A DNA stretch of 43,293 nt from JAQGMV01 sp035525455. Its GTDB lineage: Bacteria > Pseudomonadota > Gammaproteobacteria > Burkholderiales > SG8-41. Of this stretch, positions 34,461-42,092 are shown one piece after another. Position 1 is the stretch's first letter, and every line of letters begins with the position of its first letter. The notes beneath the pieces are model-generated. The model saw only the letters and a list, made by a program, of their open reading frames with translations, made no database searches and was not told the DNA's origin. The position numbers and the translations under genes are program-made. The stretch is from NCBI GenBank assembly GCA_035525455.1, contig DATLEF010000170.1, positions 1-43,293 of the forward strand, in the 5' to 3' direction.

Positions 34461-35297
34461 TTAGAGAGTGCGCAGGGTAAACGTCAAGCGTCCGGCGGTC
34501 ACGCGCTCGATGCCGCTGATGTCGGTCATCGAAACGACGTCGACGTAGCCGTTATGGGCGAAGAGAGCGCGGACCGCGGGGCCTTGATCGTGGCCGTGCT
34601 CGAGCACGAGCCAGCCGCCTGAGGTGAGGTGCTTGACGCCGCCCAGAACGAGCGTGCGCACAGCCTCCAGCCCGTCCGCTCCGCCGCACAATGCCTGCTG
34701 CGGTTCGAAACGCAGATCGCCTTGACTCAAGTGAGGATCCCCAAGCGCGATATAAGGCGGGTTGGAAACGATCATGTCGAAACGCTCCGTGCCCAATGCC
34801 TCGAACCAGTCGCTCCTGAGAAAAGCGACGTTGCCCACGCGCAGCGCCACCGCGTTGCGGCGCGCGATCGCCAGGGCCTCGAGCGAGCGATCCACTGCGA
34901 GCAACCTGCACTGCGGCCTCTCGAATGCGATCGCGATGGCCACACACCCGCTGCCGGTTCCGACGTCGAGCACGCGCACGCGCCCCGTGCCTGCAATGCG
35001 CTCGAGCGCCGCATCGACCAGCACTTCGGTCTCGGGGCGTGGAATCAGCACGGCAGGCGTCACGGCAAACGGGCGGCCGTAAAACTCACGCTGGCCGGTG
35101 ATGTAAGCGACCGGCTCGCCTGCGGCGCGCCGCTCCACCAGCGCTTCGAAAGCACGGGTCTCGGTATCGCTCAAGGCGTCGTCGCGGTGCGCGATGAGGT
35201 AAGCCGAATCGCGATCCATGACATGCGCGAGCAGCACGCGCGCATCGACAGGATTGATGCGGGTTGCGGCGTTCCGCAGGATCTCCGCGATGCTCAT
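34461..35297 (-). CDS. prmC: Peptide chain release factor N5-glutamine methyltransferase
   Basis: Methylates the Gln of the GGQ motif in release factors, including the product of the adjacent prfA. The 278-residue enzyme has an N-terminal helical substrate domain, the linker YITGQREFYGRPFAVTP, SAM-binding DVGTGSGCVAIA (111-122), and the catalytic NPPY (179-182). The start overlaps the prfA stop as ATGA, so enzyme and substrate are translationally coupled. Confidence 0.96.
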   Translation of the reverse strand: MSIAEILRNAATRINPVDARVLLAHVMDRDSAYLIAHRDDALSDTETRAFEALVERRAAGEPVAYITGQREFYGRPFAVTPAVLIPRPETEVLVDAALERIAGTGRVRVLDVGTGSGCVAIAIAFERPQCRLLAVDRSLEALAIARRNAVALRVGNVAFLRSDWFEALGTERFDMIVSNPPYIALGDPHLSQGDLRFEPQQALCGGADGLEAVRTLVLGGVKHLTSGGWLVLEHGHDQGPAVRALFAHNGYVDVVSMTDISGIERVTAGRLTFTLRTL

Positions 35298-36385
35298 GCC
35301 GATGCCGTTTCCTCTGCGAGCTGGGCGAGCAGGTCGGCCTGGTGTTCGGCGATCAGCGCGTCGGTGAGCTCGAAGAGATCGCCGTCCATGATGGCGGCAA
35401 TCTTATAGAGCGTCAGATTCACGCGATGATCGGTCACGCGGCCCTGCGGAAAATTATAAGTGCGTATGCGCTCCGAACGATCCCCGCTGCCGACGAGCGA
35501 CTTGCGTGTGGCGGCACGCTGGCTTTGCTGCTCACGCACCTGCTTGTCCTTGATGCGTGCGGCCAGCACCGCCATCGCGCGAGCCTTGTTCTTGTGCTGG
35601 GAGCGGTCGTCCTGGCATTCGACCACTGTACCCGTCGGCAGGTGCGTGATCCGTACGGCGGAATCGGTCTTGTTGACATGCTGGCCGCCTGCCCCGGAGG
35701 CGCGGTAGGTGTCGATCTTGAGCTCGGCGGGATTAAGAATGATGTTCTCGACTGCGTCGGCTTCCGGCAGCACGGCAACCGTGCATGCCGAGGTGTGGAT
35801 ACGGCCCTGGGTTTCAGTGTCCGGTACGCGCTGCACGCGGTGCGCCCCAGATTCGAATTTAAGGCGTGAATATGCACCGTGTCCGGCGATCTTGGCAATG
35901 ATTTCGCGATAGCCGCCCAGGTCGGAGGGATTCTGCGAGATGACTTCGACCTGCCAACGATTTCGTTCAGCGAAGCGCGCGTACATCCGAAAGAGGTCGG
36001 CTGCAAAAAGCGCCGATTCCTCGCCGCCTGTGCCGGCGCGAATCTCGAGAAAAATATTGCGCTCGTCGTTCGGGTCTTTGGGCAGGAGCTGCTTCTGCAG
36101 CTGCGACTCGATCGCCAGCAGCCGCTCGCGCGTCTCGCGAATTTCGTTTTCCGCGAATTCCCGGGTGCCCGGATCCTCCGCCATCTCCTGCGCAGTCTTG
36201 AGATCCCCCTCGACACCCCGGTACGCGCGATAAAGGTCGACCACCGGCGTGATCTCCGCGTGCTCGCGGGTGAGCCGCCGATAGTTGTCGATGTCGCTCG
36301 TCACGTCCTGTGACGCGAGGAGGGCGTTGATCTCCTCGAGGCGGTGCGTGAGCTGCGTCAGCTTCGCCGAGATGCTGGGTTTCAT
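35294..36385 (-). CDS. prfA: Peptide chain release factor 1
   Basis: Recognises UAA and UAG and triggers peptide release. The 363-residue protein carries GGQ at 233-235 (SGAGGQHVNK), the same position as in E. coli. The stop-codon-reading tripeptide PxT is Pro-Asp-Thr at 188-190 (RVPDTETQGR) where E. coli has Pro-Ala-Thr; the outer residues that matter are kept. It is coupled by ATGA overlaps both to hemA upstream and prmC downstream, the standard hemA-prfA-prmC order. Confidence 0.96.
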   Translation of the reverse strand: MKPSISAKLTQLTHRLEEINALLASQDVTSDIDNYRRLTREHAEITPVVDLYRAYRGVEGDLKTAQEMAEDPGTREFAENEIRETRERLLAIESQLQKQLLPKDPNDERNIFLEIRAGTGGEESALFAADLFRMYARFAERNRWQVEVISQNPSDLGGYREIIAKIAGHGAYSRLKFESGAHRVQRVPDTETQGRIHTSACTVAVLPEADAVENIILNPAELKIDTYRASGAGGQHVNKTDSAVRITHLPTGTVVECQDDRSQHKNKARAMAVLAARIKDKQVREQQSQRAATRKSLVGSGDRSERIRTYNFPQGRVTDHRVNLTLYKIAAIMDGDLFELTDALIAEHQADLLAQLAEETASA

Positions 36386-37635
36386 TCGGAGCGCGTGACG
36401 TGATAGAGGCGGGCAAGGGTCGCGGAAAGCGCCGCGCGCTCATCTGCGCTCGCGTGGTTGAGCGCGTGAGTCGGCGCGTGCAGGAGCTTGTTCGTGAGTG
36501 CGCGCGAAAGCTCCTCCAGCACGCGCTGCGGGTCTTCGCCGCGCGCAAGACGCCTCTGGGCGCGCTCGAGCTCGTGGCGCCGCGAGCGCTCGGCCGAATC
36601 GCGCATGGCGCGTATCGCAGGCACACTTTCGCGGCTGCCCAGCCAGTGCATGAACTCGCTCACGTGGTTCTCGATGATGACTTCCGCCTGCGCCACGGCG
36701 CTCTGGCGGATCTCGAGACCTTCGCGCGCGATCTTGCCGAGATCGTCCACAGTGTAAAGAAACACGTCGGGAAGCTTCTCCACCTCGGCTTCGATGTCGC
36801 GCGGCACCGCAAGATCGAACATGAGGATGGGACGGTGCTTGCGCGCCTTCACCGCGCTTTCCACGACGCCTTTGCCGATGAGCGGCAACGGCGAGGCCGT
36901 AGAACACACGATGATGTCGTGCAGCGGCAGCTGGCCCGGCACGTCGTTCAGCGAAATCACGCGGCCGAGGAAGCGCTCGGCAAGCTGCTGGCTCCGTGAT
37001 TCAGTGCGGTTCGCGAAAGTGAGATGCTTGGGATGCCGCGCGGCGAAATGCGCCGCGCAAAGCTCGATCATCTCGCCCGCGCCGAGAAAAAGGATGTTCT
37101 GCCCGGCAATCGTGGGATAAATGCGCTCGGCGAGCTGCACCGCGGCAGAGGCCATCGACACGGTGCTCACGCCGATATCGGTTTCGGTGCGCACCGTCTT
37201 CGCGACCGAGAACGTCCGCTGAAAAAGTTTGTTCAGCACGAGCCCGAGCGTTCCCGCAGCCTCCGCGCTCTTCACCGCCTCCTTAAACTGGCCGAGAATC
37301 TGCGGCTCGCCCAGGACCATCGAATCGAGACCGCTCGCAACGCGAAAAGCGTGTTTCACCGCTTCATCCTGCGGGAAGTGGTAAAGGTAGGGCTCGAGCT
37401 CGCGCGGCTTCATGCGGTGGTAATCGGTCAGCCACCCGACTGCTGCGCGCGGATCCTCGGTGTTGCAGTAGACCTCGGTGCGGTTGCAAGTCGAGATGAT
37501 CGCCGCCTCCGTCACGCGCCGGCGTTCGACCAGATCGCGCAACGCCTGCACCAGTGTTTCGGCGTGAAAGACCACCCGCTCGCGCACATCGAGCGGCGCG
37601 GTCTGATGATTCAAGCCGAAAGTGAGAAGCTGCAT
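36382..37635 (-). CDS. hemA: Glutamyl-tRNA reductase
   Basis: First committed step of C5-pathway tetrapyrrole synthesis, reducing glutamyl-tRNA to glutamate semialdehyde. The 417-residue product has the nucleophile Cys50 in STCNRTEVY, HAFRVASGLDSMVLGEPQILGQ, the NADPH-binding LFLGAGEMIELCA and a C-terminal dimerisation helix. The ATG at 37635 (MQLLTFGLNHQTAPL) is the family start; upstream in-frame codons to 37650 are not. Together with hemC and hemD at 25-27 kb, the early haem pathway is represented in two places in the window. Confidence 0.95.
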   Translation of the reverse strand: MQLLTFGLNHQTAPLDVRERVVFHAETLVQALRDLVERRRVTEAAIISTCNRTEVYCNTEDPRAAVGWLTDYHRMKPRELEPYLYHFPQDEAVKHAFRVASGLDSMVLGEPQILGQFKEAVKSAEAAGTLGLVLNKLFQRTFSVAKTVRTETDIGVSTVSMASAAVQLAERIYPTIAGQNILFLGAGEMIELCAAHFAARHPKHLTFANRTESRSQQLAERFLGRVISLNDVPGQLPLHDIIVCSTASPLPLIGKGVVESAVKARKHRPILMFDLAVPRDIEAEVEKLPDVFLYTVDDLGKIAREGLEIRQSAVAQAEVIIENHVSEFMHWLGSRESVPAIRAMRDSAERSRRHELERAQRRLARGEDPQRVLEELSRALTNKLLHAPTHALNHASADERAALSATLARLYHVTRSE

Positions 37636-37712
37636 CGTCGCGCGGACCACGCTACAAATCAGGCGTCACATTATACGCCCGCCCGATCGCGGGCAGCTCG
37701 CAAGCCTTGGAA

Positions 37713-38627
37713 TTACAAGGACTTGTCGCGCGCGAACAGCGCGTCCAGCTTCTGCTCGTAGTCGTGATAACTCAGATAATCGTAAAGCTCGTCGCGGCTT
37801 TGCATAAGCGCGAGGACGTTCTTCTGGTGCCCGTCCTTGCGCAGCGCCTGGTACACCTTGAGCGCCGCCGCATTCGCCGCGCGCCAGGCCGAGAGCGGGT
37901 AGAGCGCCATGGCAACGTTGGCGCTGGCAAGCTCCGCGGTGCTGAAAAGCGGCGTCTTACCGAATTCGGTGATGTTGGCGAGGATCGGCACTTTCACCGC
38001 ATCGGCGAATTTGCGGTACATCGCGAGCTCGGTGATCGCTTCGGGAAAAATCATGTCGGCGCCGGCCTCCACGCACGCGCATGCGCGCTCGATCGCGGCG
38101 TCCAGGCCTTCGACGGCGAGCGCGTCGGTACGCGCCATGATGACGAAGCTCGAATCGCTTTTCGCGTCCGCTGCCGCTTTGATGCGATCGACCATTTCGT
38201 CCTTGCCGACGATTTCCTTGTTAGGACGGTGACCGCAACGCTTCTGCAGGACCTGGTCTTCGATATGCATCGCGGCGGCGCCGAACTTGATCAGCGATTT
38301 CACTGTGCGCGCGATATTGAACGCTCCACCCCATCCCGTATCGACGTCGACGAGCAACGGCAGCGCGCACGCGTCGGTGATGCGGCGAATGTCGGTCAGC
38401 ACGTCATCGAGCGTGCTGATACCCAGGTCCGGCAAACCGAGCGAGCCCGCGGCCACGCCACCGCCGGACAGGTATATGGCACGAAACCCCACGCGTTCGG
38501 CGAGACGCGCCGCATAGGCGTTGATCGTGCCCGCGATCTGCAGCGGTTTTTCCTGCTCGACGGCCTCGCGGAAACGCGCGCCCGGCGAGGCAAGCTCGGC
38601 CCGGTGGGTGGACGATAAATCGGTCAT
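37713..38627 (-). CDS. prpB: 2-Methylisocitrate lyase
   Basis: Splits 2-methylisocitrate to pyruvate and succinate in the methylcitrate cycle for propionyl-CoA. The 304-residue enzyme has SGGGVAAGSLGLPDLG, the metal-binding DVDTGWGG region, the catalytic KRCGH (Cys131) and the PrpB-type segment FPEAITELAMYRKFADAV. Resemblance to E. coli PrpB is close along its length. AGGAG 8 bases upstream supports the ATG at 38627; the frame to 38672 is not conserved. prpC and prpD are not adjacent, which is unusual, although an MmgE/PrpD-family gene lies 3.5 kb away. Confidence 0.93.
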   Translation of the reverse strand: MTDLSSTHRAELASPGARFREAVEQEKPLQIAGTINAYAARLAERVGFRAIYLSGGGVAAGSLGLPDLGISTLDDVLTDIRRITDACALPLLVDVDTGWGGAFNIARTVKSLIKFGAAAMHIEDQVLQKRCGHRPNKEIVGKDEMVDRIKAAADAKSDSSFVIMARTDALAVEGLDAAIERACACVEAGADMIFPEAITELAMYRKFADAVKVPILANITEFGKTPLFSTAELASANVAMALYPLSAWRAANAAALKVYQALRKDGHQKNVLALMQSRDELYDYLSYHDYEQKLDALFARDKSL

Positions 38628-38833
38628 CGGAAACTCCTGCTCTGACTGAAGAGAATTAAGGGGGCCAGACACGAAGGACAGCCGCCGCCGCGGCCCGCTC
38701 CGGGATATGGACTAAAGGCCTCGACGCGCCACTGACGACCCTCGGGTTACCCTCGCATGCACGCCTATTCTTCCACTATGTTCGAGGCGATGGCATAATG
38801 CGACCGCACTTTCACCATCCGGACTTACACTCC

Positions 38834-39637
38834 ATGTCCAAGAAACCGTCCAGCGACGACAACGCTCGCCTGTCTGGCACGCAAAGTATAGAGCGCGCGC
38901 TCATGCTCATGCGCGAGATCGCCGCGCACAACCGCAGCGGCTCGCGCCTGCTCGATCTCGCAGGGCGCACCGGGCTTCAGCGCCCGACCGTGCACCGCAT
39001 GCTGAAATGCCTCACGCTCGAAAACATGGTGCAGCAGGATCCGGAAACGCACCGTTATTTCCTGGGGCCGATGGTCTTCGAGCTGGGACTTACCGCAGCG
39101 CCGCGCTTCAACCTGCGCGAAATTTGCCATCCCGCAATGACGCGCATCGCGGAAGCGACGGGAGACACAGTCTTTCTGACACAGCGCAGCGGCCTCGATA
39201 CGGTGTGCGTCGACCGGCAGGAAGGCACGTTTCCGATCAAGACCTTCACGCTCGAAATCGGCATGCGCCGTCCGCTCGGCGTCGGCACGGGCAGTCTCGC
39301 CATACTCTCGGCGCTCTCGGAAGAGGAGGTCAGACACGTTATCGCCAGCAATACGCCGCGACTGCCGGAATACGGGCTCACGCCCACAAGCCTGCTCGCG
39401 CAGGTGAAGCGCGCGCAGAAGCTGGGTTTTGCGGTGCGCGAAATGCCGACGCTTGCCGGTGTGCGCTCGGTCGGACAGCCGCTGCACAACCAGAGCGGGG
39501 TCGCTTTTGCCGCGCTGTCGGTATCGGCTATCTCGAGCCGCATGAACGAAAAGCGCGTGAACGAGCTCGCGACCCTCTTGAGAAACGAAACGCGCGTCGT
39601 AGAAAAACAGCTCGCGACCGGCGCTGACCGGCGCTAG
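38834..39637 (+). CDS. IclR-family transcriptional regulator
   Basis: A 267-residue regulator. The N-terminal winged helix-turn-helix spans about residues 15-75 (QSIERALMLMREIA, then LLDLAGRTGLQRPTVHRMLKCL as the recognition segment). The C-terminal effector-binding domain has the family patterns LREICHPAMTRIAEATGDTV, RPLGVGTGSLAIL and AGVRSVGQPL. I use the ATG at 38834; one at 38798 would add 12 His-rich residues and overlaps a -10-like CATAAT at 38794-38799. It is divergent from prpB and 114 bases upstream of the CoA-transferase gene, so it probably controls one or both flanking units. Confidence 0.88.
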   Translation: MSKKPSSDDNARLSGTQSIERALMLMREIAAHNRSGSRLLDLAGRTGLQRPTVHRMLKCLTLENMVQQDPETHRYFLGPMVFELGLTAAPRFNLREICHPAMTRIAEATGDTVFLTQRSGLDTVCVDRQEGTFPIKTFTLEIGMRRPLGVGTGSLAILSALSEEEVRHVIASNTPRLPEYGLTPTSLLAQVKRAQKLGFAVREMPTLAGVRSVGQPLHNQSGVAFAALSVSAISSRMNEKRVNELATLLRNETRVVEKQLATGADRR

Positions 39638-39750
39638 GGCGGCCAAGGCCGAAAGTCGCGCGATTGCTTGTGCGCGAGCATTACTGCTATCGTGCCCGTC
39701 CCGCCTCGACGACGCAAAAATTCACCGGGCCACGCGAGACTCACGCTCGA

Positions 39751-41034
39751 ATGCTGCCGCGCAAATCTTTCGAGCCGCAGGCGCGCACACCGCTCGAAGG
39801 CGTGCGCGTGCTCGATCTCTCGCGCGTCGTCGCCGGCAACATGCTGAGTCTCATGCTCGCTGATTTCGGCGCCGAGGTGATCAAGATCGAGCCGCCCGAA
39901 GGCGATGCGCTGCGCGACTGGCTGGTCGCGGGCATCGCGGCAAACTGGAAGGTGTACGCGCGCAACAAGAAAAGCGTGTGCCTCGACCTGCGAAAGAACG
40001 AAGCGCGGGAGCTCGTGCTTAAGCTCGTCGAGACCGCGCAGGTGCTCATCGAAAACTTCCGGCCGGGCACGCTCGAAAAAATGGGATTGGGTCCGGACGT
40101 GCTGCACGCGCGGAATCCCAGGCTCATCATCGTGCGCGTGACCGGTTGGGGGCAGACCGGCCCGTACAAGCACAAGCCCGGCTTCGGGACGCTCGCCGAA
40201 GGCATGTCCGGTTTTGCCGCCTTGAACGGTTTCGAGGACCGCGAGCCGGTGCTGCCGCCGATGCAGCTTGCCGATTGCACGGCCGGCGCGTGCGGCGCTT
40301 TTGCCACGCTCGTCGCGTTGCGCGAAGTGGAAACGCGCGGCGGCAAAGGACAGGTGATCGATGTTTCGCTGCTGGAGCCGCTTTTCGCGTTCATGGGGCC
40401 GCAGGCGGCGGGCCACCGCGCGGGCGGGAAGCTTCGCGGCCGCACCGGCAGCCGCTCGACTACGGCCGCGCCGCGCAACGTCTACCGAACCCAGGACGGT
40501 ATGTGGGTGTGCATGTCCGCTTCGACTCAGGCGATGACCGAGCGTCTTTTCCGGGCAATCGGCCGCGCCGATCTCATCGACAACCCGCGCTACCGCACCA
40601 ACGCCGACCGCGTGCGCCACGCCGAAGAGCTCGATTCGATCGTGGGCGCCGTGATCGGAGCGAAGACGCTCGAGGAAAATCTCGCGTTCTTCGACGCGCA
40701 GGAAGTGACGGTAGGTCCCGTCTACGACATCGCGCAAATCATGCACGACCCGCACGTGATCGCACGCGAAATGATTGTCGAATACCCGGACGACGAAATG
40801 GGCCAGATCCCGATGCACGGCATCGCGCCTAAACTCGGCACGACACCCGGCGCGGTACGGCTGCCGGCACCTAAACTCGGCGAGCACAATGCGGAAGTGC
40901 TGTCGGCGCTCGGCTTGAGCGCGCAGGACCTGCAGCGCCTGGAGTCATCGCAGGTGATTCATTCCGGGCCCCCGCGGAAGAAAACGCGGACCCCCAGCGC
41001 TGGAGCTGACGCGACCAGGAGCGCTGCAAAATGA
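39751..41034 (+). CDS. CaiB/BaiF family CoA-transferase
   Basis: A 427-residue class III CoA-transferase, which moves CoA between carboxylic acids through an aspartyl-CoA intermediate. The N-terminal LEGVRVLDLSRVVAGNMLSLMLADFGAEVIKIE and VLIENFRPGTLEKMGLG are standard. The catalytic Asp is probably that in MQLADCTAGA. The C-terminal tail (PPRKKTRTPSAG) is basic and non-conserved. I chose the ATG at 39751 (MLPRKSFEPQ); the frame is open from 39664, but the added part is not family-like. The acid activated is unknown. Downstream come a Bug receptor and an MmgE/PrpD protein, together resembling a dicarboxylate uptake and breakdown cluster. Confidence 0.85.
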   Translation: MLPRKSFEPQARTPLEGVRVLDLSRVVAGNMLSLMLADFGAEVIKIEPPEGDALRDWLVAGIAANWKVYARNKKSVCLDLRKNEARELVLKLVETAQVLIENFRPGTLEKMGLGPDVLHARNPRLIIVRVTGWGQTGPYKHKPGFGTLAEGMSGFAALNGFEDREPVLPPMQLADCTAGACGAFATLVALREVETRGGKGQVIDVSLLEPLFAFMGPQAAGHRAGGKLRGRTGSRSTTAAPRNVYRTQDGMWVCMSASTQAMTERLFRAIGRADLIDNPRYRTNADRVRHAEELDSIVGAVIGAKTLEENLAFFDAQEVTVGPVYDIAQIMHDPHVIAREMIVEYPDDEMGQIPMHGIAPKLGTTPGAVRLPAPKLGEHNAEVLSALGLSAQDLQRLESSQVIHSGPPRKKTRTPSAGADATRSAAK

Positions 41035-41053
41035 ATGAACCACGGAGTCCGCG

Positions 41054-42055
41054 ATGAAGGCGGCCGCACACATGGATATGCGAAGATCGTGCGCGGGCGC
41101 TGTCGGAGTATGCGCGGCCCTCTTCGCATTGAACTACGACAGCGCCTGCGCCCAGCCCTACCCCGCGCGCCCGATCCGCATGCTCGTTCCGTTCTCGCCG
41201 GGCGGCGCGTCCGACACCGCTGCGCGCGTCGTCGCTCAACATATGGCGCCCCGGCTCGGCCAGCAGATCGTCGTCGACAACCATCCGGGAGCCGGAGGCA
41301 CCATCGGAACCGCTATCGCCGCGCGCGCGCCGGCCGACGGCTACACGCTCCTCATGGGCTCGAACACCGAAATCGTCATCAATCCGAATCTATATCGCAA
41401 GCTCTCTTACGACACGCTCAAAGACTTCACTCCGGTATCGCTGGTTGCGAACACGCCGCTTATCCTCGTGGTGCACCCATCGCTGCCGGCGAAGAACGTC
41501 CGCGAGCTGGTCGCGCTCGCCAAAGCGCGGCCCGGCGAGCTCGTCTACGCCTCCAGCGGCAACGGGTCCACGGTGCAGCTCGCCACCGAAATGTTCAAGA
41601 CGATGGCGGGCGTCAACATGCGCCACGTACCGTATAACGGCAGCGCACCGGCGGTCACGCAAACGATGGCGGGCGAAACCCAGATCATGTTTCCCGCGAT
41701 GCCTGCAGCGCTCACGCATGCGCGCGCAGGGAAGCTCCGCGCGCTGGCGGTGACGAGTGCGAAGCGCGTAGCTGCGGCGCCGGAATTGGCTACGGTCGCG
41801 GAGTCCGGAGTCCGCGGTTACGAGATCGGCATCTGGAACGGACTGCTCGCGCCCACGGGCACACCGAAACCCGTTCTCGAGCGCCTGCATGCAGAGTTGA
41901 AACAGGTCCTCACGCTTCCTGAAGCGCGACAGACTTTCACCAATATCGGCGCCGAAGTCTGGAGCGGCAGCCCCAACGAATTCGCGGCGCTCATCGCAGC
42001 CGAGCTTACGAAATACGCGAAAGTCGTCAAAGACGCAGGCGTGAAAATCGATTGA
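41054..42055 (+). CDS. Bug-family tripartite tricarboxylate transporter substrate-binding protein
   Basis: A periplasmic binding protein of 333 residues with a signal peptide probably cleaved after the ACA near residue 33. The mature part has the Bug pattern YPARPIRMLVPFSPGGASDTAARVVA, the ligand-binding GAGGTIGT loop, and VPYNGSAPAVTQTMAGE. Bug proteins bind carboxylates and similar small molecules and are very numerous in betaproteobacteria; the TctA/TctB membrane partners are not adjacent, which is also common. GGAG lies upstream of the ATG at 41054; later ATGs at 41072 and 41078 are possible and would give a more ordinary signal peptide. Confidence 0.88.
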   Translation: MKAAAHMDMRRSCAGAVGVCAALFALNYDSACAQPYPARPIRMLVPFSPGGASDTAARVVAQHMAPRLGQQIVVDNHPGAGGTIGTAIAARAPADGYTLLMGSNTEIVINPNLYRKLSYDTLKDFTPVSLVANTPLILVVHPSLPAKNVRELVALAKARPGELVYASSGNGSTVQLATEMFKTMAGVNMRHVPYNGSAPAVTQTMAGETQIMFPAMPAALTHARAGKLRALAVTSAKRVAAAPELATVAESGVRGYEIGIWNGLLAPTGTPKPVLERLHAELKQVLTLPEARQTFTNIGAEVWSGSPNEFAALIAAELTKYAKVVKDAGVKID

Positions 42056-42092
42056 GCGAGATCGCCACCCCGTATCGAGCGAGTTCGTGACG

